In this document: piece by piece, positions 22,702-33,287 of the stretch | Layout: the number at the start of each line of letters is the position of its first letter | Numbering within the stretch: the stretch's first letter is position 1 | Assembly (NCBI GenBank): GCA_015179045.1 | Contig: WHUZ01000006.1 | Span: forward strand, 620,001-684,000 | Reading direction: 5' to 3' | DNA: 64,000 nt | Origin: Kalaharituber pfeilii | Taxonomy: Eukaryota; Ascomycota; Pezizomycetes; Pezizales; Pezizaceae | Made by a program: the position numbers and the translations under genes | Notes under the pieces: model-generated | Database searches by the model: none | What the model was told of the DNA's origin: nothing | The model's input: the letters and a program-made list of their open reading frames with translations, nothing else

Positions 22702-25261
22702 GGTGGTTTATGAGTAGGTACGATGGACTGTGACGTAATTGGATAAGAACGATTAGCCCTTGATGTTATTTTCTCAAAATAAACAGGCAGGAGGCGAGTC
22801 TAGAGAGGGAGGGCAGGAGGGAAGAACAACTTTGGTATAAACTCTGTATTGTGTGTATATTTGAGGTGGGACGCAAAACGTGATCTTGGCCGAGAGGGGA
22901 AGATAGGAATGAAACTACTGGGAGGTTTCCTCTCCGCAAAGTCCACAACATATCCACACACCACTCTTCACAGCGATAACGAGCAAAAAAGGATACTGTA
23001 AATACACCAGCGATAAATGAAACCGGAATCAGTCCACTTACCTTATAGGGATGGAGACTTAATGATTGCTTTGGTGGTGAATACTCCTTTTTCGCTCTGG
23101 GCCCTATTAATTTTGTGTTTTTTGAAACTTCGCAGGCTGCCCCACACCTGCCCCACGCACACACAATTTGCCGTGACTGTTCCTCAAAAGACATGGCATG
23201 TCACGTGGGTTGCCAAGACTTACGCTGGTGCCAAGTATCTAGAGTGGCAGTAGGCTTGTTGCTATGATGGGAATGCGAGGTATGCTACTTCAAGGCCCCC
23301 TGCGAGGATGATGAGCTCATCATCTTCCTGGCAAAGATGGCTATGGTAGAAAGTTAGTAAACGTATATATTGATAATCATTCTATAGGAGAAAACAAGAG
23401 ACATTACAAAAGATAGTGACGGCACTACGGCACTGACAGATGTTGCGGCGTCGGCTGATATTGATTAACATTAAGATATGACTTTAGCAAAATACAAAAT
23501 AAGAGGTATAACTAAAGCTGCGGCTACACTAGGTATTCTTATCCTATGGAATTAAATTTTCACTCTGCACTTTCACTAGTTTATATTAATACCTCTTCTC
23601 TTTCAATACATTCTCTGTATATCTACACGGCTTATCGGCGAATTCCTCGTCTTGTGCATATGATGAGGGCGTCTCTTTTCTCATCACTGGATAGTAATAG
23701 CTGCTTCCATTCTCTACAATAACTGTTGAGGGAAGTACAAAGCGCAATCTGATGGTAAGAGCCCTCAACCCATCAACCACAATCTTGGTGTTAAGTTTGG
23801 GTGGATATTGGCATAACCGAACCAAGAAGGCCCAATCATTCGTGGAAAGGATATATGGCTGTCACTATCAGCCTGGGTGCAGAGAAACGGCTACAATTCC
23901 TCTATCCGCCTCAAAGTCTTCAGCCCATGATCAGGATAGTTACGACACATAGCCTTGGACTCTATTCTTGAGGCTATGTAAACCCTTTGCGGCACGCCTT
24001 GTGAACTCGAGGACAGAAACTTTCTCTTAGCCCGCATTGCCCATTGTCAGACATATTATCAATCAATATTCAGATATATGGAACGATTCGCATACATACC
24101 TCCTGTGACCAGAGCCACTTCCTGTCAGATCAGGTACGTTCGTTTTAGATTATACGTTTCTTTGCTGAAAATCATTGTCAATAGGAATGTGTTTTGTCCA
24201 GCCGTTGGTTGATATCTGAGATAAATGCCCGTTACAGAGCATTATATAGTAGAGTGGGGTATTCCCCCAGAATCGTTGACACAGAACTTACGATATCCAA
24301 CTAATATCTGTATACTGTTTAAGCAAGCTTGTGATGGTAAGTGCACTGCGACCGGGCGGAAGCATTGAGATTGTTCAAACTTCTGTCAAAGCATTTGAGA
24401 CGGTCTCTACAGATCGATACGTACTTACCGGTACTTGAGAGCCCTCCTTGCTCCAATCACTTGAAACCTCCTTTACCCCTCGCAATCCAGCTAACACTTG
24501 ACAGACATGAGGAAAAATAGCCTGCAGTCTGATTGGAGTTGACGGCCCTGTAGAGGTGAGTTGATGGCAAAAGCTGAGGACCAGCTTGGGAGCTAAGTTT
24601 ACTTGTACTCAGGTCCTCTCAGACGCAACTACCATTTTAGGCATGTGCAAGCCACAGTAGTGTTCGTGGCAGCGTGGCTAGGCTTTTCATAGACATTGAA
24701 ACACTAGCGCCACACTTTAGATCTGCAGAACCCCTTAAGACAGCTGCTTCAATGGATGCCATTGGATTCCAGCATTCCAGGAGCCAGGGCACAACCCAAA
24801 AAAAAGTGATCTGCAGTTTCTGTACTATTTACATTCAATCTCTGCACGTCAGGCTGCTGCTCATTCCACCAACACAATTACGCAAAACGACCGATCAATC
24901 CTCAATCTGCAACGGCACAGCTTTGCTACCGCTCAATGGCTGCAACTTTAGACTACAACCTTTTCATTGTACCTGAACTTATATCATGAATGCCCCACCT
25001 TGCCCATTCAACCTCCATCGACGCAGCATGCCGGATTATTGCAGGTGATGTTTTCATGACGATAATCCTTTTTTGTTCTCTCGTTTTCATCATTGGTCTG
25101 GGACCAGAAAGGCTTGAAGTCTTCTTACTTTCCTTGTAACAACACCCCGCTATCAAAGGCCTCTTCTGTGGTTCTTTTGAGTTTTGTCTATACCTCATCA
25201 TCTTGACTCTACGAAATCAAGCACTACATTCTTTTCTTCTCGTGATCATTCTTCGAAATCG
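22702..25261. other. Intergenic, no confident gene
   Basis: Divergent spacer between EGD2 and the secreted-protein gene. A minus-strand open frame at 23825-23586 starts from a non-ATG codon and may continue upstream in another frame, which would fit a decayed gene, but no family is recognisable. The remainder is unremarkable AT-rich DNA. Confidence 0.4.
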
Positions 25262-26146
25262 ATGCTTCTCACAGCTATCCTCCCGTATGCATGTGCTGCC
25301 TTCATGGCTAGCTGTGTATCCGCTGGCCCACTAAGCCACCATTTGCGCAGAGAGGTGGGTGAGTTACAAGAGAGAAAGCAACTGATTACAACTGTCATGG
25401 TCTTCACGAAAACTCTCACGCTTGAGGTCGATTTGGGAGATCCTTCGCCACCTACGACAGTGCAACCAGAGCTTAGCACCTCTTCAGTCACAACGACCCT
25501 CTCTGAAAAGCCAGTTTCTACTCCAGCTGAGGATGAGCCTGGGATAGTCACAAGAGTTACCACTAGAGATACAATTAACACGAGAACGAGGACGAAAACG
25601 GTACCAGCGGACACAGAGCCAACAAGCACTTCTCTACCTGAAAAAGGCGAGACGACAACTCCCACAGAGACAGTTCCGCAAGTAACTGAACAGCCCACTG
25701 CTCCTCCACCAACGACGGTTCCAGCAAAGTCGACCTCTGTGTCTTCTAAATCCGTTGGGACCAGTCCCATATCTACAGACCTTGGTAACGACAAGCCTAC
25801 GACTACTACAGGCTTTCCGCTACCGACAAAAACGGTGGACCCAGACCTACTCGCTGATAACATCAAACGTGCTATCAAGTTGAACAAAAATTTTGCCAAA
25901 ACGGAAACAGGGGAGAGATGTGATCCGGATGTCCTGTTGGCGTGCCAGGGCACTGCAGGTCGCGAAATCATACAATGTGAAAAAGGGACTTACCAATCCG
26001 CGCACAAATGTACCCAGAATGCAAATTGCTATGCAGTCCCGCAAACGTTGGGCTCAGGGACTTTGGTAGCGTGTTTGACTCCAGAAGATGCAGCGGCAAG
26101 GTTTGACATGTCGGTAGAAGAGTTCAATGGTGCAATCAAAAATTGA
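25262..26146 (+). CDS. Secreted Ser/Thr-rich protein with CBM19-like cysteine domain
   Basis: Single-exon ORF of 294 aa from the first ATG at 25262; the frame is open upstream but lacks an ATG. The N-terminus is a signal peptide (M-L-L-T-A-I-L-P-Y-A-C-A-A-F... S-A-G) followed by a possible dibasic Kex2 site (L-R-R-E). Residues ~70-200 are a Thr/Ser/Pro-rich stalk, probably O-glycosylated. The last ~80 residues hold six cysteines in a C-x(7)-C pattern, then I-Q-C-E-K-G, K-C, N-C, V-A-C, and finish with A-A-A-R-F. This spacing resembles chitin-binding module CBM19, as in yeast Cts1 and fungal wall proteins. No catalytic domain is present, so a cell-wall or chitin-binding role is inferred, not shown. 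Confidence 0.75.
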   Translation: MLLTAILPYACAAFMASCVSAGPLSHHLRREVGELQERKQLITTVMVFTKTLTLEVDLGDPSPPTTVQPELSTSSVTTTLSEKPVSTPAEDEPGIVTRVTTRDTINTRTRTKTVPADTEPTSTSLPEKGETTTPTETVPQVTEQPTAPPPTTVPAKSTSVSSKSVGTSPISTDLGNDKPTTTTGFPLPTKTVDPDLLADNIKRAIKLNKNFAKTETGERCDPDVLLACQGTAGREIIQCEKGTYQSAHKCTQNANCYAVPQTLGSGTLVACLTPEDAAARFDMSVEEFNGAIKN

Positions 26147-27937
26147 GGGTGGTCTATCCAATCATGTGGTATCAAGATATCATGTGGCGACATAGCTGTC
26201 ATGGGCAGTGCTCATGAACATTTTTTCTGGCATTTTCAACAATTCTCTCTCTTCTGATGGGCAATATTTGTGTATATATGTAAACCATAATGGTGGCGCA
26301 TTGCTGGTGCATTTTCTGTAAATGAAAACAAGACTTTCCCCCTCCTTCCTCCTTTTCCTTTCCCTATTGCAGTTACATATTTCTTTTTCTCACAGAATGA
26401 TTGCATTGCTAGCGGTAGTATGAGTTGTTCATTTCGTCCTTTATTTTTTATGATGGCAAACCAAACTATGATGGTAATTCTGCAATGGCTCGCGCTTATG
26501 TGTGAACTTAGTCTCTGCACTGATGTAGACTACTATATTGGTGCCGAATCGAATTCGCGGAAGGGATGTTGGGGCTTTATGGTGCTGTGTATCTCTCTGC
26601 AGAACCAGAAATGTGGGGGGTTATGCGACTCAGCTAACAGCGAAGACATAACGTAAATGGGTAGTCTGGGAATACTGCCCGCTATGTAACACATCCCGAC
26701 GTGGTAGCCGACTGGCATATGCTACACCAAGGCCGGCAAGGGCTTGGGGCTCGTATCATGAGTGAGATGGAGGCGTCCCTCTGTCGTGTTGGCCAGATCG
26801 ACTGCTCCACACCGGCCTCATATCAGGCTACGTGTGTGGGTGGTGAGCACTGGCAGTGATCCGTATGTATCGCAGGTGTACATCCGCGGCCGGATCGGGG
26901 GCGGAGGGTACATGCGTATACCCCGAGGCCGTCTGGCCCGACTGCACCCTGCACAACCGGATGTGCGTGTGCATATCTCACATGCGCAGTACAGTAACGT
27001 AGTCGACAGCACCCTTTCCGAGTGATCTACGCCTCTTACAGGATAGCCCGGCAGGACGATGATGAACACAGTCCCGGCTTGTGATAAGCCCCCCCTCGAC
27101 GGCGGTGTATTCATCCCTCTGGCCCACCTGAGCTTGCCCGGGCCATTCCTGAGCTGCTTGCAAATGCTGCATCAACCCTCCTCAGTGGCCAGTATCTCTC
27201 TGCATCTCTGCATCTCTCCAGGACCAAGCGTCTCTCGCCCTCTATTTTTATACGGTCAACGCACTGGTGGCATGGCACACGACGCACCACTCTGCTTGTG
27301 AATCGGCCAGTTCTGATCGCACGCATAGCTACACGATACAACACACCTCAAGAGACACAAAGAAAGGTACGAGCCCCACGAATCCTCCGTTAATGTAACA
27401 TCCTTTGATCGAATCTGTCGTCCAGCTTCTTGAATCCTCCGCTTGTGTGGGAAGGCTCTCGAGGGCTGCTGTTGCTTGGAGGCTACCCTCTCTGTTCAAC
27501 GGGCAGATGCTATACATACGCTTGCGATAGTCGAGTCTGGAAGGCTGATAAGTTGTGAGGATTGGGCTTCCTCCCGGCCCCACCCCCACACACGCCCCAA
27601 GTGACAACCGCAGGCCCCTCCCCCCGGTCCACCCAAGACTGTCCCGAGCACTTCGAAACAGGCGGCCCGCTACCACTGCCCCCCCCCCTCCTATCTCTAC
27701 AAGCTTTTGTGCCCTTCTCCATACTACTCCTACCCTCGTTTCCTCCAATACTACTCTTCATCTCTATTTCTTATTCTCGCAATCTTTCATCTTTGCCTCG
27801 CTCTCGATTGTACTCGTCATCTCATTCATTGTCGCTTCGTTGCTTCAGTACCATCACCGTTGCAACAGAATCGCGTCGTCCACACACCCCTCCCCCCCCC
27901 CCCCCCCCGCCCCACGCTCCCGATTTCAATTAACTAG
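26147..27937. other. Intergenic; GC-rich island and C tracts upstream of the IVY1-like gene
   Basis: No supported gene. GC-rich DNA (about 26.7-27.3 kb) is followed by CT-rich leader-like sequence with C homopolymers (17 C at 27892-27908). Overlapping Pro/Ser-rich open frames near 27.55-27.94 kb look like artefacts of the CT-rich composition, though an upstream non-coding or coding exon of the next gene could lie here. Confidence 0.45.
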
Positions 27938-27947
27938 CTAGAGGAAC

Positions 27948-29539
27948 ATGTCTATGACCGCATCCCAACGACCGACGTGAGTAGCGGCATCCCAGGGTTG
28001 CCTCCATCCCCCACGGCATCATACACTTCAACCGCTGTTCCTCCATCAACAATAAACATCCCAATACCGTCTTCATCGTCGCCGATACCGACCGACATCC
28101 TTTCTCGTGCGGACGTCGCACACTCAATAGCCGCATACGAGAATCTACTAACAGCGGCAAAAGGCTACCGGAAAGCTCTTGCTGCTATTTCCTCAGCTGC
28201 CTCTACATTCGGAGCAGCTCTCGAGGCTTGTGCACGATGTATGTATCAATTCTCCGCTTCTAGATTTTCTTACCCTATAAGCTCTTTTCGATCCCCGCAC
28301 TTCTATTCCCTCCACCCCACATACTTAGTGCGGATCCATTGTAGCCAACCACAGCTTCTGACCAATCAAAACAGGTAAAGGCGCTGGACCCAATGGGCAT
28401 GGCATACTAAATGCAGGTGGTCTGCAATACCTCATAGCCAGTAATACGCACATTTTAAGTGAGAGTCTATACCGCGGCTTTGAAGTTCCACTGCTGCACG
28501 AGATAGATTTGTACAAAGAGAAAACTACGGAGAACGAAGAGCGATTCCGGAAAGAGGAATCCCGACGGGGCAAGGAGTTGCACAAACGGGAGGGAGAATA
28601 CTTGAAGCTTGCAAGGCAGAAGCGACGGAGTAAGCCCTCATCCTTCCCATTTGCATCCCTCCCTAGACTGACTTTATACCCGTAGATTTCAGCGCCTACC
28701 GCACTGCCCTCACGGACCTGACACACTTTATCGACGAGCTTGATAAGCTCAAATACGAGCATTACCGCATCGCACACAATCTCACAGCTGACACCTCTAA
28801 CCGTATTCTTGAGTGCGCAGCTCTTGTCGTCCGTGCTGAAGTCGAGATCTTTGAGAAGGTCGCTCAGAAGGGATGGGATGGTGCTGGCGGTGGACTAGAT
28901 GACCTGATTGCTCGTGCACAGGACCCCTTTGCTCCAGAGACTGGCGGTGAGGACGCCGTCAATGGCAATGGAACAATGTTCAGCATTCTCCCGGCGCATA
29001 GTATACTGCCGAGTCCGCATAGCCCGGTTATGGGAGGCGTGAATCATGATGCTGTTACTGGTGGTGGTGGTGGCGGATCTGGAGCCGGAAACGGGACAGG
29101 TAGAGGCGATGGGATGTATCACCAGGTTGGACATGGAAACGGAAAATTCCGAGCACTGTCTCCGCCCGCACGGAATCTGTATGACGATGAGGAAGACGAG
29201 CGCAGCATTTTCAGTGCAGCTTTCTCGAATAGCACCATTGACATGGTAAACACAGGGAGCACGACTAACGGCGGAGTCGATGATGGCGAAGGTGGTAACG
29301 GACAGGAAGTGGACGACGGACTATCACCGCCTCCAGAAGGAGAAATCACGCAGAAACTGCTACCGCCACCAATATCTCCATCTGCATCAAGTGCAGGGTG
29401 GGGAGGCCCGAACTTCGGAGATGAGGATGTTGTCCCCTTGGAGCTAAATTCGACAGCTGGTAAGTATTATGAGCGGAGAAATTCAGAGGAGACTGAGGTG
29501 GCTACTATACGACCGGTCGACAGCGATCAGGAGACGTAG
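27948..29539 (+). CDS. I-BAR domain protein, Ivy1-like (5' end unresolved)
   Basis: Fungal Ivy1-type proteins bind phospholipids and the Rab Ypt7 at vacuole or endosome membranes. The frame runs open from about 27938 through 28238, then exons 28375-28629 and 28686-29539 (introns 136 and 56 bp). The helical I-BAR core includes A-Y-E-N-L-L-T-A-A-K-x-Y-R-K-A-L, F-G-A-A-L-E-A-C-A-R | C-K-G-A, and a charged coiled coil (E-N-E-E-R-F-R-K-E-E-S). The C-terminal ~230 residues are Gly-, Asp- and Ser-rich and disordered. The start is a problem: the ATG at 27948 is out of frame with the core and meets a stop after ten codons, and the core frame has no upstream ATG. A missing 5' exon, a non-AUG start or a sequence error would each explain it. 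The family call is by eye. Confidence 0.7.
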
Positions 29540-30850
29540 GTTGTGCTGGTCTCCGCGAGGGTAAGATAATTACAGGGTAGACTGTACTGATCTCTCTAAA
29601 GTTGTGACGAGTATGACTGAGTGGAGGCTGCTTTGTTTGAATTGATAATCACGCTATGGTCGTTGTGGGTTTTCATTATTAGCATTGTCATCTTTATTAG
29701 AGTGGGCTTATAATGGCACTCTTTCTCTCTCTCATCTTCTTATTTCATTTGGCATACTATACTTCATTCTACGCATCTCACTATACATACCCTACCACCA
29801 TACCACTTCTCATCCTCTGAGGCATACAGTATACCATTCACTTTACGTCGTCCCTGAAAGGAAGATGCGGATATTGCCTGTTGTACACTTTTTGCTGCAA
29901 GTTACATTTTTTTTTTTTTTTTCGTGAGCTTGGTTTTTTCGTTTTGCTTTCTGCGGAGGTTGTGGATGAATGACATTGTACTTCAAATCAATTATGTCTC
30001 GGGCGAGCATCAGGTGTATGGGTGTGTATGTTTCTGGTGTCTTTGCATCCTTTATGTCCTTTTATTTATCTTTTCTTTCGCCAAAGTGCTTGCGATTATG
30101 TGCTTCTGCTTTCTCGTCGTATTTTCCTTTTCGCTTCTGGTTATCATGGTCATTGTTGGTTATAGTTACTGCCTTTGTGGAGTTTTATCTTTACTGGGGT
30201 CTGGGCTTGGTTGGGATTAAAGTTTGTGGAGTTTGTGGGTTGCTCAAGTTTGACTGTGCTCCTGATGGGCTATCTTGGATGGGTGAAATGGCACAGAGAA
30301 AAAGAGATGATGGGGCCTGTAGGCAGGAATGGAGACGATGAAGAAGATGAGAGGAATAGGAGGAATGTAACTTAACTTGCTTACGTCGTTGATGAAATGG
30401 AGTTGGGGATTAGTTTGGCTGTTGGAAATGTCAATGGCAGTTTCCAGATAGAGAAATACTTGCTCAGGGAGTCAGGTTACCTAGCGTCTGTCTGTCCAGA
30501 CTGGTCTCCAGTCTCAGTGCTGTCTGTCGTCTTTCAAATATCGGGTATGTACGGTTGTATGGGACTCATAACATTCCGCTACAGTATAGTAGAATAAACT
30601 TGCCAACAATTTTGAGTAATTCCTCCTGTATCCTATTACGAGGCACCTAAGCTATGTACCTCCGATATCAAGCAAGTTGATATGTAGCAAAAGGAACCAC
30701 ATATATATATGTATGGATATAATAATACCTTCTTTTGCAGTTTTTATTATTGAAACCTCTATAGTAACTGACACTTCCCCTTCACCACACACCTACCCAC
30801 CGCTGCCCAGTCTCCATTCCCTCCTCACTCCCCATCATCCCCCGTCTTCC
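29540..30850. other. Intergenic between convergent IVY1-like and MPC2 genes
   Basis: AT- and T-rich DNA with a poly-T run near 29908-29922. Several open frames of Phe/Leu/Ser composition at 29.9-30.4 kb lack start context and family similarity. Nothing supported. Confidence 0.45.
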
Positions 30851-31652
30851 TCACGCTGGTGTCGGAGTGGGATTTCTGGCGCGAGCAGCGGCGTCTTGCT
30901 GTTTCTTTAAATTCCAGTTGTACCTAAAGGGACTTGTTGTTAGCTGTATGCTGCGCCAGGGTGAGCGGGGATGGATTGCGGAGGGGGAGAGAGAAGTGAG
31001 AAGGAAGGAGATGAAGGAAGGGGATACATAAGTAAGAAAATGCATACCACGCGATCCTACTCATTTGCACGGTGCCGACGCCCGCAAGGAAGAAGTTGAC
31101 GGCTGCTAGCCTGTTGTCACGACAGGTCATTAGCTCTCCCAAGCTTTCACGAATATTGATATTCTCACCGCAAATCAGAAGGGGTGGTGGTGCACGTACG
31201 GATAGTTCTTTGGCTTGATGATGAGGCACCAGCGGGTCCAGATGGAACCGGTGGCCAAGAGGGCCAAGTTTTGCGTGACGGAGAGGGACTCGACGGGACG
31301 GTAGAAGTCGCCGATACCGGCGATGACGAGGCCCCACTGGTGAGAAGGTTAGGTCAGTTTTTGTTTGGTGGTTGAAACCGGGAGGGGTGGGGCGGCTGAG
31401 TTTGGTCAATCCGGTGCGCTTGGGGATGGTGAATCATAGGTACCTTTAGAATTGGAGCCTAAAATGTTCAGAAAAATGGAGGGTGTTAGCCATAAATCTG
31501 ACGACCCATAAGACACACATCAATTCCTCCGTCAGAGTCCATTTTTAGGGACGATTTTGAATTAAGAAACGCACCCAGAAATGTACAGTGCGAGGGTTAA
31601 ACGCAGGGTTGATCGCCTTCTTTGCGACATGTGCTGATGCCTGTGTGGCCAT
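30851..31652 (-). CDS. MPC2: Mitochondrial pyruvate carrier subunit (Mpc2 type)
   Basis: It forms, with Mpc1, the inner-membrane heterodimer that imports pyruvate. Five minus-strand exons (31652-31575, 31458-31444, 31336-31200, 31110-31048, 30923-30851) encode 121 aa. Family landmarks in order are N-P-R-T-V-H-F-W-A-P, W-G-L-V-I-A-G-I-G-D, Y-R-P-V-E-S-L-S-V-T-Q-N-L-A-L, T-G-x-I-W-T-R-W, I-K-P-K-N-Y-P-L-A-A-V-N-F-F, G-T-V-Q-M-S-R-I and Y-N-W. Exon 2 is only 15 nt (A-P-I-L-K) and is needed for both frame and conserved sequence. Introns are 89-124 bp. The Ala/Pro-rich C-terminus is short. Length and motif order leave little doubt. Confidence 0.95.
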
Positions 31653-32329
31653 AATTGCTGCCTATCGAGTAGCCTTAATCCTAATATACCGGAATCCCTC
31701 CTCTGTTTGCTGTCGGCGAGAGCACTTCCCTGATTTGGGGTGTTGTGTCAACTGCTGTGGTGGTGGGTGGTAATGAGTGGAGATGGTTGATGGTTGGCGG
31801 TAGTGCCGACAAGCTTGAGTCAAAGTAAGGTCGAGTTTAATTTGACCCTGACTACAATTTTTCAGAAACAGATGTTGAGGGGGGCTGAATGAAAGCTGTG
31901 CGGTGCGCAACTGGGGGGGGCAGGTGCCGACAGGTAGGCGGGAATATTCCAAATCTCTCCAGGTATGCTATCTGTATGCAACCAACTGCATACGTCGAAC
32001 TGCATACTGTACGCCGTTCTATGTGGTACTAGCCAGTAAAATATGTATTCGGACAGGGGTACTAATGCACATTATGCGCTATGTCCGAATACATATTTTA
32101 CTAGCTAGACATAAGTACTGCAACCCTCGTTAATAAAGGAGCTCGCACTAGCGCTCGGGGATGTCACTTCTGTTATCATCTAATCTTCTCAATCTCTTCT
32201 CCCGCCATCTCACGCGCATCTAATCTTATCTTATCTCTCATTCCTCTTGCACTGCACGCTTCCCCCCCAGCATCCCATCCAATTCAACCCACATCTACTG
32301 CTCTTCCCCCAACGCAATTGATCCTTAGC
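31653..32329. other. Divergent spacer MPC2 / NDUFA2 containing a MITE
   Basis: Probable bidirectional promoter region for two nuclear mitochondrial genes. It is interrupted by an 80 bp palindromic element (listed separately). Confidence 0.5.
32029..32108. mobile_element. 80 bp palindromic MITE, copy 1
   Basis: Two 27 bp arms are inverted repeats with one mismatch (CTAGCCAGTAAAATATGTAT... and its mirror). They flank a 26 bp loop containing ACTAATGCACATTATGCGC. The copy at 42313-42392 is identical except at one base. The arms and loop resemble the ends of the 9.39-11.80 kb element (GTATCCGGACAGGG, AATGCATATTATGCGC). It lies in the promoter interval between MPC2 and NDUFA2. Confidence 0.85.
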
Positions 32330-32926
32330 ATGTCATCCCGCTACGCCTTCTCCAAATCCCTCAAGGAACTTCGCTTCCTGCTCTGCCAAACGAGCGAAAC
32401 GAGCGGTACACTGCGGTAGCATTTACCTCCCTCCCCTCACCGCCAGCCAATTCCGCCCAAAACAGACAAGTATCCGCGCAACTGACATCCCTTCCACTGC
32501 ATAGCTCATTCCTCTCAAAGTCCTACCCCGTCATGAAAAAGCACAATCCCTACACCCCCATCATGATTCGCGAGGCCTTCGGGATCGAGCCCAAGGTGTT
32601 TGCAAGATACGGTGCGTCTCACCCTGTCACTCAATAATTGACTCAGAGCCAGCCCTCCCCACCGCCAAACGCTTGCGATTTCAGTAGACTGATTCCCGCC
32701 GCAGAGCTAGGTAAAGAGGTCTCAGAGCCGTTATCAGGTGAGTCCCAACACCCCCCTCTCTCTTCCCCTCTCTACCCGCCTTTCCACCGCCGGCGCAGCG
32801 GAATTGCTTATAAAGCAATTCTTCTACATAGGTCTATCAGAGAGGGAAATCGAAGAAAAAGTCTCTGCACTAGCAAAGCCATCGTCTTTATTGAAGCCGA
32901 GGGAAGGTGATGCGGTTGCTCAATAA
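32330..32926 (+). CDS. NADH:ubiquinone oxidoreductase subunit, NDUFA2/CI-B8 family
   Basis: Accessory subunit of mitochondrial complex I with a thioredoxin-like L51/S25/CI-B8 fold. Exons 32330-32415, 32505-32611, 32705-32737 and 32832-32926 encode 106 aa. Landmarks are M-S-S-R-Y-A-F-S-K-S-L-K-E-L-R-F, L-C-Q-T-S-E, R-S-F-L, Y-P-x-M-K-K-x-N-P-x-T-P-I-M-I-R-E-A, P-K-V-F-A-R-Y-E-L-G-K-E and G-L-S-E-R-E-I-E-E. Intron 1 has two candidate donors; the later one (32416, GTAGCA) keeps the frame into S-F-L-S-K, while the earlier (32406) does not. Introns are 89, 93 and 94 bp. It is divergent from MPC2. Presence of complex I excludes Saccharomyces-type yeasts. Confidence 0.93.
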
Positions 32927-33287
32927 TGGCGGATATTGCGATAATAAAAACTGCTTGATCAACAATTTGAATTGGCAAAGCACGCAAGCCAGCAAGCGAC
33001 CAGGTACATATTTATGTGGCTGCCAGACGATATATCCTGCACGGTTTCGGATTTGTACTGTACAACGGATTTGACATGAAGAATATTACTTTTTGGGATT
33101 TTTTATATTAATTTGGTTCAGGTATTTCTTACAAGGCAAAAAATGAACTATGATACCTTCGAAAACCTTTGCCTCCAAAATGCCAATATATCTACTAAAT
33201 ACACATACACATCCAGAGTCCTGGAAGAACGAACACAATGGAATGAAATAAAGAAAGAAAAAAGTTGCAAAAAAAAAACCTAAACTC
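32927..33287. other. Convergent 3' flanks of NDUFA2 and DODA genes
   Basis: Spacer of 361 bp with no coding feature; A-rich runs near 33270-33280. Confidence 0.5.

Noticed and set aside
25246..25971. 241-codon minus-strand ORF
   Set aside because: Antisense to the secreted Ser/Thr-rich gene; Val/Ser/Gly composition mirrors its Thr/Pro stalk.
27977..28129. GTGAGT...AATAG as first intron of the Ivy1-like gene
   Set aside because: Donor from ATG 27948 leaves phase 2 while the acceptor needs phase 1, so the join breaks the I-BAR frame.
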